Source of the DNA: FEB-22 sp003105195
Lineage (GTDB): Bacteria > Pseudomonadota > Alphaproteobacteria > Rhizobiales > Xanthobacteraceae
Length of the DNA: 64,000 nucleotides
Assembly: GCA_027493405.1 (NCBI GenBank)
Contig: JAOSKV010000012.1
Coordinates: forward strand, 248,001 to 312,000
Reading direction: 5' to 3'
A model generated the notes under the pieces. It did no database searches, was not told the origin of the DNA, and was given only the letters and a program-made list of their open reading frames with translations. Shown here in pieces: positions 17,468 through 25,639 of the stretch. Each line of letters opens with the position of its first letter. The first letter of the stretch is position 1. The translations under genes and the position numbers were made by a program.

Positions 17468-17861
17468 CGTCGTCCTTTCGGGTTATCGCCGTGCGGGGGC
17501 GCGGGCCGTCGCGCCCGGACGGCTCACCTCAGCCGGGCATCTCGGCAAAGCCCGTGCCCTTGCGGATGCCCGAAGCGCGGCCGTTCCAGGTGCGACACAC
17601 TACGGTCCGACGGCCGATCGTCGGGATAGAATCGGTGTCGGCCCCCGTATATTCGGCGTAAACGCGCCGGGCGGGATCATCCGCGCCGCGCTGGCCCGGC
17701 CCCTTTCGCGGCTCGCCCGTTGGGCACGGCCGCCGCGTCTCGCGCGTGTCCCCGCATGGTTGCCGGCTCCTTACCGGTTTCCGGCGAAAACCGCGCAGTT
17801 GGCTGAACGAAATCTCAAAGCGCGGCGTGCGATTGTCGCGAATGCATCAAGGATGCGCGCC
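17468..17861. other. Intergenic stretch before the pilus-type gene
   Basis: No gene recognised. It must contain the promoter of the VWA/TadG-like gene downstream, but no confident hexamers were identified. Confidence 0.5.
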
Positions 17862-19109
17862 ATGCTGAACCGATTTCTCACCGATGCCCGCGGCAACGTC
17901 GCGCCGATCCTCGGGCTCGCGCTGATCCCGATCTTCGCCCTCGTCGGCCTCGCCATCGACTACGGCCGCGCCAACTCGGTCAAGGCCGACATCCAGGCCG
18001 CGCTCGACGCGACCGCGCTCGGCCTCTCGAAGGAGGTCGAGACGATCGCCGAGAAGGACTTGAAGCAGCGGGCGACCGCCTATTTCACGGCGGTGCTCAA
18101 CCGGCCCGAGATCGTGATGACCGACCTCACGCCGAAATTCGTCAAGAACGGCAGCAGCTTCGAGCTCACCATCACGGGCGCCGCAAGGGTGCCCGGCACC
18201 GTCTCGCGCGTGCTCGGCCAGGATCATTTCGAGGTCGGCGGCTTCGCGCAGGTCAAGTGGGGCATCAAGCGTCTCGAGGTGGCGCTCGCGCTCGACAATA
18301 CGGGCTCCATGTCCTCGCAGAACAAGATGGGGCACCTGAAGACGGCGGTGCACAGCCTGCTCGACACGCTGAAGAAGGCTGCGAGCGCAGCCGACTCCGT
18401 GAAGGTCGCGATCGTGCCCTTCGACACCACGGTGAATATCGGAACGTCCCACAAGCACGAGCCCTGGTTCGACTACGACAGCCTCGACTGCAACGGCCGG
18501 GACCGGGGCTCCGGCTGCACGGCGATCAACTGGAAGGACCACTGGCAGGGCTGCGTGCGCGACCGCACCTATCCTTATGACGTGCAGGACGACGCGCCCG
18601 GCTCCAAGGCGGGCACGCTCTATCCGGTCCATTCCTGCGGCTCGCTCACCCGCGCGCTGCCACTCGCCAACGACTGGGGCGCGCTCAATGCCAAGGTGGA
18701 CCAGATGCAGCCGAACGGCATGACGAATGTGACGATCGGGCTTGTCTGGGCCTGGCACGCGCTCACGCCGGGCGCGCCGTTCACGCAGGCTTCGGCGCCC
18801 GCGGAGGACCTCGACAAGGTGATCATCCTGCTCACCGACGGCGACAATACCGAGGCCTGGAACAATGCCAGCAACAGCGAGGTGACCAGCGCCTCGGCGA
18901 TCGACGCACGCACGCGACTCGCCTGCCAGAACATCAAGGCGGCCAACATCAAGCTCTATACGATCCGCGTCGTCGACGGAAACGCGACCCTGCTGCGCAA
19001 TTGCGCGTCGAGCCCGAGCATGTATTACGACGTGCAGCAGGCGAGCCAGCTGAACGCCGTGTTCGAGCAGATCGCGACCAATCTCGCGAGCCTGCGGGTC
19101 TCGAAATAG
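17862..19109 (+). CDS. TadG-like pilus assembly protein with VWA domain
   Basis: A 415-residue protein. The N-terminus has the TadE/TadG signature: a short positive start, then GNVAPILGLALIPIFALVGL as the single membrane helix, followed by AIDYGRANSVKADIQAALDA. From about residue 140 a von Willebrand factor A domain follows, with the MIDAS motif ALDNTGSMS and a later LLTDGDN strand. It contains an insertion with six Cys (CNGRDRGSGC and others) that could form disulphides outside the cell. Such proteins act in Flp/Tad pilus assembly or surface adhesion, but no tad operon is nearby. The start at 17862 has an AAGGA site at proper spacing. Confidence 0.85.
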   Translation: MLNRFLTDARGNVAPILGLALIPIFALVGLAIDYGRANSVKADIQAALDATALGLSKEVETIAEKDLKQRATAYFTAVLNRPEIVMTDLTPKFVKNGSSFELTITGAARVPGTVSRVLGQDHFEVGGFAQVKWGIKRLEVALALDNTGSMSSQNKMGHLKTAVHSLLDTLKKAASAADSVKVAIVPFDTTVNIGTSHKHEPWFDYDSLDCNGRDRGSGCTAINWKDHWQGCVRDRTYPYDVQDDAPGSKAGTLYPVHSCGSLTRALPLANDWGALNAKVDQMQPNGMTNVTIGLVWAWHALTPGAPFTQASAPAEDLDKVIILLTDGDNTEAWNNASNSEVTSASAIDARTRLACQNIKAANIKLYTIRVVDGNATLLRNCASSPSMYYDVQQASQLNAVFEQIATNLASLRVSK

Positions 19110-19159
19110 AGCCGCAGAAAAGGCCCGGGGACCGAACGGCGTGCCGCGAACGCCGGCCG

Positions 19160-19354
19160 TCAGATGATGCGCTCGAGGTCGCTCTCGTTCACGACGCGCT
19201 CATGCATCTCGCGCGCGCTCTTGACCCGATACTGCGGGCCGCTGCCGCTGTCGGGGAGGGGGCGGACGATCTTGTATTCGCCGGGCGCGGAGGCCCGGTA
19301 TGCCGGGCCGCGCGCGAGGCGCACGGATTGACCGGCGTGAAACCGATGGGTCAT
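19160..19354 (-). CDS. Conserved small basic protein, function unknown
   Basis: A 64-residue protein beginning MTHRFHAGQSVRLARGPAYR, with a strand pattern (YKIVRPLPDSG, PQYRVKSAREMHERVVNESD) that suggests a small SH3-like barrel. This type is widespread in Bradyrhizobium and relatives as a hypothetical protein. No signal peptide. It follows cspA on the same strand but is separated from it by a terminator. Confidence 0.6.
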   Translation of the reverse strand: MTHRFHAGQSVRLARGPAYRASAPGEYKIVRPLPDSGSGPQYRVKSAREMHERVVNESDLERII

Positions 19355-19400
19355 GAAAGCTCCGATGATGCGCGCGGCGCGGGTCGGAGCGGGCGCCGCG

Positions 19401-19436
19401 AAAAACAACGAAGCCGCTCCGCGAGGAACGGCTTCG
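19401..19436 (-). terminator. Intrinsic terminator of the cold-shock gene
   Basis: On the minus strand an 8-bp stem (CGAAGCCG / CGGCTTCG) with a 12-base loop is followed by a T-rich run (TTGTTTTTC). It lies 27 bases after the stop of the cold-shock gene, in the correct orientation. Confidence 0.8.
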
Positions 19437-19462
19437 GGAGTCGTCTCAGGCTACCGGGACGA

Positions 19463-19672
19463 TCACGCGGCGCGGATCGTGCTCACCGCGATCTTGCCGC
19501 TGCGGCGGTCTTCCTCGGTGTCGAACGCGACCTTCTGGCCCTCGCTCAGCGTGGACAGGCCTGCGCGCTCGAGGGCGGTTGCGTGGACGAACACGTCCTT
19601 GCCGCCGTCATCCGGCTGGATGAAGCCGAAGCCCTTCTGGTTGTTGTAGAACTTAACGGTGCCGTTGGTCAT
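19463..19672 (-). CDS. cspA: Cold-shock protein
   Basis: A 69-residue OB-fold RNA chaperone that melts secondary structure in mRNA. Both RNA-binding motifs are present: KGFGFIQPDDGGKDVFVH spans RNP1 (KGFGFI) and RNP2 (VFVH). The length and the GTVKFYNNQKG start are standard. A purine-rich ribosome binding site precedes the ATG. It is followed by an intrinsic terminator. Confidence 0.96.
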   Translation of the reverse strand: MTNGTVKFYNNQKGFGFIQPDDGGKDVFVHATALERAGLSTLSEGQKVAFDTEEDRRSGKIAVSTIRAA

Positions 19673-20123
19673 GCGACTGGTCCTTCGTCGTCAGGAATGC
19701 ACGTGGGCACGGGCCGCGCGCATGCACGGCTCACGCCCGCTCTATATCGAAGTTTGGAAGAGGGTCTGAACGTGCGCCTGCGAGAAGCGAGGCGAAACGG
19801 CCCGATCGTCCGGCCAAATGTCGATCCTTGCAACATAGGTGACAATGGCGGCAATTGCAAGGCGGAGCCGCGAACGGAGCGCTATCGCGAGAATCCTTGC
19901 GCCGCGCGGATGCAGGGCGCATAGATGAAAGGGCGGATGTGCATCCCGGCATCGAATGGGACAGCGCGTCGATCTCGTCACTGACAGTCTGACCGCGTCG
20001 TTCCCTGACGGCCCGCGCCACGGGCTCGACGATCGCGCCGCAACGTTGCCCGCGCGCGGCAGCGGGGAAGCCGGCGCGCAGCATCGCGCGGCGCTGCGCG
20101 ACATCGATCCAAGAGAGGCACCT
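19673..20123. other. Divergent control region between cspA and rpsU
   Basis: About 450 bases without a recognisable gene. It must hold the promoters of the two divergent genes. The length would allow a structured cold-shock leader in front of cspA, but no specific cold-box element was identified. Confidence 0.45.
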
Positions 20124-20390
20124 GTGCAGGTTTTCGTCCGCGACAACAATGTCGACATGGCGCTCAAGGCCCTGAAGAGGAAGATGCAGCGCGAAGGCGT
20201 ATTCAAGGAGATGAAGCGTCGGCGCTTCTACGAGAAGCCCTCGGAGCGGACCACGCGCGAGAAGGCCGAGGCGGTCCGCCGCCTGCGCAAGGCCGCGCGC
20301 AAGCAGGCCGTGCGCGAGGGCCTGATCGCGGCGCCGAAGAAGAAAGTGCTGGCGCCACGGCGCAGCGGGTTCGCCCGGGCGCCGCGATAG
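20124..20390 (+). CDS. rpsU: 30S ribosomal protein S21
   Basis: An 88-residue ribosomal protein S21. The N-terminus VQVFVRDNNVDMALKALKRK is the conserved helix-1 region, followed by EGVFKEMKRRRFYEKPSERT and a Lys/Arg-rich tail longer than in enterobacteria, as usual in alphaproteobacteria. It binds near the 16S 3' end and assists initiation. The start is GTG at 20124 with an AGAGAGG site. Upstream in-frame starts would add unrelated residues. Confidence 0.94.
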   Translation: MQVFVRDNNVDMALKALKRKMQREGVFKEMKRRRFYEKPSERTTREKAEAVRRLRKAARKQAVREGLIAAPKKKVLAPRRSGFARAPR

Positions 20391-20420
20391 CGGAGATCAT
20401 CGGCAGCAACGGACGCGGAC

Positions 20421-20639
20421 ATGCGCATCTACATCTTCAAGTCGGAATCGCAGAACGGGCTGCGCGCTTTCGCGGCCGATCTCGCGGGCACTCAACTGCC
20501 GGGCCGGCACGGCCCGTGGACAGCCGTGGGGATCATCGGCGCGGACCGTCCGCCGCCCCACCGGTTCTCGCGCGAGACCATCGAGGCGGCGATCTCGGCC
20601 GAGGGCTTCCAGCTCTGGCGCATGCGCAACCCGTCGTAG
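20421..20639 (+). CDS. Conserved hypothetical 72-residue protein
   Basis: Starts MRIYIFKSESQNGLRAFAAD and continues GTQLPGRHGPWTAVGIIGAD, with a final EGFQLWRMRN. It looks like a compact alpha/beta protein conserved in Hyphomicrobiales; function is not known. It lies 30 bases after rpsU in the same direction and may be co-transcribed. Confidence 0.65.
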   Translation: MRIYIFKSESQNGLRAFAADLAGTQLPGRHGPWTAVGIIGADRPPPHRFSRETIEAAISAEGFQLWRMRNPS

Positions 20640-20689
20640 GCCGCTGTGTCGCTTGCGCCCCGAGCAGGCGCTGACTCCGGCGGTCGAAC

Positions 20690-20782
20690 TCACGGCAGCG
20701 CACCCGCGCTGAGCGTGAAGCAGAGAACGCACACGCCGGCCACGAACCACTGGAGGAACCGCGCTGCGGGATCGGTGCTCAT
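20690..20782 (-). CDS. Possible 30-residue membrane peptide
   Basis: MSTDPAARFLQWFVAGVCVL followed by CFTLSAGALP would be a very short single-pass peptide. No ribosome binding site is evident, so it may not be expressed. Confidence 0.25.
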   Translation of the reverse strand: MSTDPAARFLQWFVAGVCVLCFTLSAGALP

Positions 20783-20987
20783 GACGGGCTCGGACGGCTG
20801 TCGGTCCTGCGCGAAGACGCCGCGCGCGGCATTTCGTTCCGCACCGATTGCGTCCGCGACGCATCCTCGCCACGCGGTGCGAAGTGCTCCACTCCCCGCT
20901 ACCGCTTCCCGCCGCAACGGGAACGGATCGCGCGATTCGGGCTTGTAGAACCGCGGCAGCCACGCCGCGGATCCAGGAGATGCCACC

Positions 20988-21299
20988 ATGAAGCGGATCA
21001 TTCTCGCCGGCGTCACGGCGCTCGCGCTCGCAGCGCCGGCCTACGCGCAGACCACGACCATCACGATCGAGCCCGAACAGCGCACCAAGATCAAGCAGTA
21101 CGTGATCGAGAAGAAGATGAAGCCGGTCACCGTGCAGGAGGAGATTCGTGTCGGCGCGACGCTCCCCTCCAGCGTGGAACTGCACGCGGTTCCGGCCGAC
21201 TGGGGCCCGGGCCTCACCCGGTACCGCTATGTCTATTCGGGTGACGACATCGTGCTGGTCGAGCCGTCGTCCCGCAAGGTGATCCAGGTGATCGAATAG
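20988..21299 (+). CDS. DUF1236 periplasmic protein
   Basis: A 103-residue exported protein. A Sec signal peptide (residues 1-20, ending PAYAQ) is followed by the DUF1236 domain: LTPEQRTKIKQYV-like start (here EPEQRTKIKQYVIEKKMKPV), GVTLPSSVELHAVP-like middle (VGATLPSSVELHAVPADW) and the final RYVYSGDDIVLVEPSSRKV. This family is abundant in Bradyrhizobium and Methylobacterium; its role is unknown, probably in the envelope. The larger protein at 21964-23481 has the same domain. Confidence 0.88.
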   Translation: MKRIILAGVTALALAAPAYAQTTTITIEPEQRTKIKQYVIEKKMKPVTVQEEIRVGATLPSSVELHAVPADWGPGLTRYRYVYSGDDIVLVEPSSRKVIQVIE

Positions 21300-21399
21300 A
21301 CGACGTGATCGAATAGGCGACCTGCCTGCGCCGCGTTCCGGCCCCGCGCCCGAAGGGTGCGGGGCCTGGCGCGGCGTTCCCCGACTCCCCGCCGCGGGC

Positions 21400-21765
21400 C
21401 TACAGCCGCGCGGCTTCATCCGCCGTCGGCACATGGCCCCTTGGCGTGAGCCGGTCGACGAGTTGGGGCAGGCTCTCGCTCGGTTCCCGCAGGAGCTCGC
21501 TCCCCTCGACGCCGGTCTGTTGCGACAGCGCCTGGATGGCGGGGTCGCCGACGACGCCAATCGCGACCAGCCGATTCCGGATGAACAGCACCGCGACGGC
21601 TCCGATCGTGGCCGCGATGAATCCCGCGCCCCGGTCGGCCCGGTACCAGCCCACAGGCTGGCCGAGGAATGTGGCGAGAAACGCTCCGCCGATGCCGAGG
21701 ACAGTGGTGAGCACGAAGCCCGACGGCCGGTTCGGCCCGGGCGAGAGCCAGCGCGAGCCACTCAT
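21400..21765 (-). CDS. GlsB-like membrane segment joined to a YidB-like tail
   Basis: A 121-residue protein made of two unlike parts. Residues 10-60 (SGFVLTTVLGIGGAFLATFL, then GAGFIAATIGAVAVLFIRNR) match the second and third membrane helices of GlsB/YeaQ stress proteins, but the usual first helix is missing. Residues 75-121 (LSQQTGVEGSELLREPSESL, then PQLVDRLTPRGHVPTADEAA) match the C-terminus of YidB/DUF937 proteins. No clear ribosome binding site precedes the ATG. It looks like a chimera formed by deletion between neighbouring genes, and may not be functional. Confidence 0.55.
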   Translation of the reverse strand: MSGSRWLSPGPNRPSGFVLTTVLGIGGAFLATFLGQPVGWYRADRGAGFIAATIGAVAVLFIRNRLVAIGVVGDPAIQALSQQTGVEGSELLREPSESLPQLVDRLTPRGHVPTADEAARL

Positions 21766-21917
21766 CGGGCACCTCGGGCAGCGCGCCCGGCGCAATGCCA
21801 GCGGCGGAAAGTGGATCGCAGAAGCGAAGTCTTGTCGTCGCTACCGGCGCTCAACGCGGCGGGTTGCAGCGGCCCGCTCGACGCAGCCGGACGGGACTTG
21901 CGCCGCGCGGAGACGCA

Positions 21918-21946
21918 GGATGCCCCGCCCGAGGGGCGGGGCATCC
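21918..21946. terminator. Strong hairpin after the repeat-rich DUF1236 gene
   Basis: A perfect 13-bp stem (GGATGCCCCGCCC / GGGCGGGGCATCC) with a 3-base loop starts 18 bases beyond the stop of the minus-strand gene at 21964. No U-tract follows, so it may stabilise the mRNA end rather than terminate by itself. Confidence 0.5.
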
Positions 21947-21963
21947 GCGACATTGGTCCTCGT

Positions 21964-23481
21964 CTACTTTGACGACGAGCCGCCGTTGTCGCCGCCGCTG
22001 GTGGCGGGCCGGTTCATCGGCGTGCGCGACCCGGCGCCGGTCGAGCCCTCGGTCGTGGTGGACCCCGGAGCGCCGGTATCCGAGCCGGTGGTGCCGGTGG
22101 CCGAGCCGGAGGTCGACGAACTGGTCGAGCCGCTCGTGCCGTTCTGATTGGCAGAGCCGGACGTGTTCTGGTTCACCGAGCCGGAGGCGCCGCCCTGGCT
22201 GGCGGTGCCGGACGTGCTCTGGTTCGCGGAGCCGCTCGCGCCAGACTGGTTCGTATTCGACTGGCCCGCCTGGCCGCTCGTGCTGGTGCTGCCGCCGGCG
22301 GCGCCGGTGGTGCTGGGCGATTGGCCGGAGCCGCTCGCCGAGCCCTGCACCTTGATCTCGTTCGACAGGCCAAGGGTCGAGACGGTGCGCGTGTCGATGC
22401 GACCCGTCACCTCGATGCCCTCGCGCCGCTGGAACACGACCAGGGCCTCGCGGGTCTTCGGCCCCCAGACGCCGTCGGCCTCGCCGTCGAGGAACCCACG
22501 CTCGATCAGCACGAGCTGGATCCGCCGGATCTCCTGCGGGCTCAGATCGACTTCGGTCACCGTCACAGAGCTCCCGCCCGCCGAGGCGCTGGAGCGCCCG
22601 ACCGGCACCACCGCGACGATACGACGGCGGTCGTCGATGATGATGATCTCCTCGCGCACCACGAAATAGTCGTAGCCGCGCCACTCGGGATGCATCTCGA
22701 CGAGCACCGGCGGCACGTCGCGCACGACGACGTGGGTCGGAACCGCGACGCCGACGCTGATCGAGAAATCGACGCGGTCGACGCGGGGCACGTCGCGGCT
22801 CGCGAACACCTGCTGCTGGATGCGGGTGCGCTGCTCGCTGGAGAGCTGGACCGTCCTCTGGGACTGGGTGCCGGCCTGGGTCTGCGTGCCGGTCTGGCCC
22901 TGGGCCGTCGTGCCCTGGTTCTGGGTCGGCGAGGACTGGCCGGACTGGCGGTTCATGCTGTCCGAGGAGGTGCCGGTCGTTCCGTTCTTCTGCTGGCCCT
23001 GCGCCTTCTGCTGGCCCGGGTCGCTCTTGCTGCGCGCCTGGTCCTGGTCGTCCGAGGAGGCGCCGGTGGTTCCATTCTTGCGCTGGCCCTGTACTTTCTG
23101 CTGACCCTGATCGCTCTTGCCCTGCGCCCGGTCCTTGCCCTGCTCCTGCGCGCGCTGGGCCGCATCGGACTTGCCCTTCATCTGCTCGCTCTGACCGCTG
23201 CGGCTGCGCGCGGCCGGCGCGTCGTCCTGCGAAGCGCCCGTGGTGCCGCGCTCTGCGCGCGACGGCGAGGCGTCGTCGCTTGCCGACGAGCCGCGTCGCT
23301 CCTGCACGCCCGCCGCACCGCGATCGCTCTTGCCGGGCGCATTCATGCCCGAAGGGGCGCTCTGCGAGAGCCCCGGTGCCCCGCTCTGGGAACCCGGGTC
23401 GGCGGGCTTCTGCGTCTGCGCGCTCGCGAGCGCGGTACTGGCGAGCAGCGCCGCCGTGCACATGAGCCACTTGTTCCTCAT
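21964..23481 (-). CDS. Repeat-rich exported protein with DUF1236 and peptidoglycan-binding domains
   Basis: A 505-residue secreted protein. The signal peptide ends ALASAQT (residue 22). Residues 25-210 are low-complexity Gln/Ser/Lys/Gly with a nearly duplicated unit (QGQRKNGTTGASSDD and QGQQKNGTTGTSSDS). Residues 215-300 form a DUF1236-type domain (VQLSSEQRTRIQQQVFASRD, VGVAVPTHVVVRDVPPVL). Residues 320-375 are a PG_binding_1 domain (RIQLVLIERGFLDGEADGVW, GPKTREALVVFQR). Residues 380-505 are a Ser/Gly/Asn/Thr-rich tail of irregular GTSGSANQ repeats. It is likely anchored to the wall with extended disordered arms. Size variation is expected between strains. Confidence 0.85.
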   Translation of the reverse strand: MRNKWLMCTAALLASTALASAQTQKPADPGSQSGAPGLSQSAPSGMNAPGKSDRGAAGVQERRGSSASDDASPSRAERGTTGASQDDAPAARSRSGQSEQMKGKSDAAQRAQEQGKDRAQGKSDQGQQKVQGQRKNGTTGASSDDQDQARSKSDPGQQKAQGQQKNGTTGTSSDSMNRQSGQSSPTQNQGTTAQGQTGTQTQAGTQSQRTVQLSSEQRTRIQQQVFASRDVPRVDRVDFSISVGVAVPTHVVVRDVPPVLVEMHPEWRGYDYFVVREEIIIIDDRRRIVAVVPVGRSSASAGGSSVTVTEVDLSPQEIRRIQLVLIERGFLDGEADGVWGPKTREALVVFQRREGIEVTGRIDTRTVSTLGLSNEIKVQGSASGSGQSPSTTGAAGGSTSTSGQAGQSNTNQSGASGSANQSTSGTASQGGASGSVNQNTSGSANQNGTSGSTSSSTSGSATGTTGSDTGAPGSTTTEGSTGAGSRTPMNRPATSGGDNGGSSSK

Positions 23482-23805
23482 GGAAAGCCTCCTGTCGTCT
23501 TCGTGTTGAATGAGTCCGTCCGACTCCAGACACTAAGAGGCGAGGGGCACGATGGTTCCGCGGCGTCGACGCGGCGCCGCCGTATCGGCACCGGGTCACC
23601 ACCGAGACACGACGACGGTTCCCTTCGCGCCGATCGGAATGCGTCGTCTTCGACCTTCGTCGATGCGCGACGTGCTCGCGGTGCATTGCGAACACGCATC
23701 AGCGGTGGAAGTTCCGCGACGCGCTCGTGTTCGCCGCGCGTTCGACGACGAAATCGACACAATGCTCGCAATCGACAGCTTTCTGGCCGTGCGCGCATCG
23801 CGAAC
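23482..23805. other. Intergenic stretch upstream of the phage structural block
   Basis: No gene recognised. This is where chromosomal genes give way to the phage block, so a junction or attachment site would be expected here, but no tRNA or duplicated core was found by eye. Confidence 0.5.
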
Positions 23806-23834
23806 TTGACGTGTCACGCAAAACGCTCTAGAAA
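23806..23834 (+). promoter_or_regulatory. Probable late promoter of the phage block
   Basis: TTGACG at 23806-23811 and TAGAAA at 23829-23834 are separated by exactly 17 bases. They point toward the terminase genes and are followed within 20 bases by an intrinsic terminator. Confidence 0.55.
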
Positions 23835-23852
23835 CTCAGCATCGAAGTTTTG

Positions 23853-23882
23853 CGCCCGGCCCCCAGCCGGGCGTTTGCTTTT
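23853..23882 (+). terminator. Intrinsic terminator ahead of the terminase genes
   Basis: An 8-bp stem (CGCCCGGC / GCCGGGCG) with a 5-base loop (CCCCA) is followed by TTTGCTTTT. It sits between the probable promoter and the terminase small subunit, so it would stop transcription before the operon unless overridden. Confidence 0.7.
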
Positions 23883-23900
23883 GCAGAGTCGGCTCTCCCG

Positions 23901-24197
23901 ATGGCGATCAGGTCCGCCCACGCGCCCGAGACCGGGCGCTTCCGCGCCGCGCTGCTCGCGGCCCTCGAGGAGAAGGACGGCAACGCCACGCGGCTGCAGC
24001 GCGTCGCGGAGACGCTGGTGGCGCTCGCCCTCGAGGGCGAGCTGCCGGCGATCCGCGAGATCCGCGACGTCGTCGACGGCAAGGCGGGCGGAGCCGGCGA
24101 CACGGTCCATATCGAACGCATCGAGCGCATCATTGTCGACCCTCAGGATCAGGACCGCGCGGGTGTTCCGTCCGCTGCTGGCGCCCGCACGCTATAA
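23901..24197 (+). CDS. Phage terminase small subunit-like protein
   Basis: A 98-residue protein directly upstream of, and overlapping, the large terminase gene, the usual place of the small subunit that recognises the packaging site. The N-terminal half (FRAALLAALEEKDGNATRLQ, then RVAETLVALALEGELPAIRE) is helical, and the C-terminal part (DTVHIERIERIIVDPQ) has the short strand-rich oligomerisation tail seen in such proteins from alphaproteobacterial phages. The ATG at 23901 lies 18 bases after the terminator. Confidence 0.7.
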   Translation: MAIRSAHAPETGRFRAALLAALEEKDGNATRLQRVAETLVALALEGELPAIREIRDVVDGKAGGAGDTVHIERIERIIVDPQDQDRAGVPSAAGARTL

Positions 24198-25416
24198 GGG
24201 CGCCTATGGCGGCCGCGGTTCGGGCAAGAGCCACTTCTTCGGCGAGCTCGTGGTCGACCGCTGCCTCGCCGAGCCCGGCACGCTCGCGGTCTGCATCCGC
24301 GAGGTGCAGAAGACGCTGGCGCAGTCGTCCAAGCGCCTGATCGAGTCGAAGATCGCCGGCCTCGGTGTCGGCGCCGCCTTCCGCGTCTATGCCGACCGGA
24401 TCGCGACGCCGGGCGACGGGCTCATCATCTTCGTCGGCCTGCAGGACCACACGGCCGAATCGATCAAGTCGCTGGAAGGATTCCGCATCGCCTGGATCGA
24501 GGAGGCGCAGACCTTGAGCCAGCGCGGCCTCTCGCTGCTCCGCCCGACCATCCGCGCCGAGGGGAGCGAGCTCTGGGCCTCGTGGAATCCACGCCGGCCG
24601 TCCGACGCGATCGACGCGTTCCTGCGCGGCCGCGAGCCCGAGGGCGCGATCGTGGTGCAGGCCAACTGGCGCGACAATCCCTGGTTCACCTCGGTGCTCG
24701 AGGAGGAGCGGCGGCTCGACCTCGCGCATTATCCGGAGCGCTACGACCACATCTGGGAGGGCGACTACGCGCGCGGCTTCGAGGGCGCGTATTTCGCCCC
24801 CCTGCTCGCCGCCGCGCGGCGCGAGGGCCGCATCGGCCGCGTGACCGCGGATCCGCTCCTGCCGCTGCGCGCGGTGTTCGATCTCGGCGGCAGCGGCGCC
24901 ACCGCCGACGCCATGGCGATCTGGATCGTGCAGTTCGTCGGCCACGAGATTCGCGTGCTCGACTACCTCGAGGGCGTCGGCCAGGTGCTGGCCTACTACG
25001 TCAACGAGCTGCGCCGCCGCGGCTTCGGCGCCGCGCTCTGCGTGCTGCCGCACGACGGCGTCGCCGCCAATGCGATCACGGGCAAGCGTTACGAGGACCA
25101 TCTCCGCGAGGCGGGCTTCGAGGTGCGCGTGGTGAGGAACCAGGGCCGCGGCGCCGCCGCCATGCGGATCGAGGCGGTGCGCCGCATCCTGCCGCGCTGC
25201 TGGTTCAATGCCGAGACGACCGAGGCCGGCCGCGACGCGCTCGGCTTCTACCACGAGCGCAAGGACGCGATCCGCAATATCGGCCTCGGCCCCGAGCACG
25301 ACTGGTCGAGCCACGCCGCCGACGCCTTCGGCCTCATGGCCGTCGCCTACGAGGAACCGTCCTCGCGCCGGCCGTTCAACAGAAAGCTCGAGCTGCCGCG
25401 CGCCGGCGTGGCGTGA
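24163..25416 (+). CDS. Phage terminase large subunit
   Basis: A 417-residue packaging motor. The ATPase domain has Walker A AYGGRGSGKSHFFGEL (about residues 14-29), Walker B FRIAWIEEAQTLS (about residues 111-123) and the coupling motif WASWNPRRP. The nuclease domain has an acidic residue in AVFDLGGSGATADAMAIW and ends EHDWSSHAADAFGLMAVAYE, typical of the Terminase_3/PBSX-type family. The start is uncertain: GTG at 24163 places the ATPase entry (VFRPLLAPARYKGAYGGRG) at residue 1 and overlaps the small subunit gene by 35 bases. TTG at 24133 is an alternative. Confidence 0.92.
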   Translation: MFRPLLAPARYKGAYGGRGSGKSHFFGELVVDRCLAEPGTLAVCIREVQKTLAQSSKRLIESKIAGLGVGAAFRVYADRIATPGDGLIIFVGLQDHTAESIKSLEGFRIAWIEEAQTLSQRGLSLLRPTIRAEGSELWASWNPRRPSDAIDAFLRGREPEGAIVVQANWRDNPWFTSVLEEERRLDLAHYPERYDHIWEGDYARGFEGAYFAPLLAAARREGRIGRVTADPLLPLRAVFDLGGSGATADAMAIWIVQFVGHEIRVLDYLEGVGQVLAYYVNELRRRGFGAALCVLPHDGVAANAITGKRYEDHLREAGFEVRVVRNQGRGAAAMRIEAVRRILPRCWFNAETTEAGRDALGFYHERKDAIRNIGLGPEHDWSSHAADAFGLMAVAYEEPSSRRPFNRKLELPRAGVA

Positions 25417-25519
25417 GGCGGCGCCGCCTGCGCGAGCCTCGTCCCGGAAGCCGCACGCAGGTCGGATGTTTCCGACCTGCGCGCTCCTTCTTGCCGATCC
25501 CGGGCAAGCCCGGGATCGG

Positions 25520-25621
25520 CGCGGCGATCCGGGATCCCTGACCCTGTCCGTCCGCAGCGCGACCGCGGGACCCATGGATCCCGGGTCATGCTCGCCGACG
25601 CTCGCTTGCCCGGGATGACGG
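25520..25621. repeat. Dispersed palindromic repeat, copy 1 (inside the prophage)
   Basis: This gap between terminase and portal contains GGCGATCCGGGATCCCTGAC, TGTCCGTCCGC, CCATGGATCCCGG and CGGGATGACG in order. The same blocks, in the same order and spacing, occur at 58340-58455 in the host lipid A region, and the end piece at 57256-57298. It is a chromosomal intergenic repeat of the Bradyrhizobium type. Confidence 0.8.
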
Positions 25622-25639
25622 CCGAGGAGCCGAACACGG

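Noticed and set aside
22148..23104. Possible CRISPR-like or tandem repeat array within the DUF1236 gene
   Set aside because: The repetition follows codon-level low complexity (Gly/Ser/Asn/Thr and Gln/Gly) with irregular unit lengths; there are no constant repeats with unique spacers.
22321..24162. Long plus-strand open frame leading into the terminase
   Set aside because: It is antisense to the repeat-rich DUF1236 gene and gives Arg/Ala-rich sequence; the terminase match begins only at about 24160.
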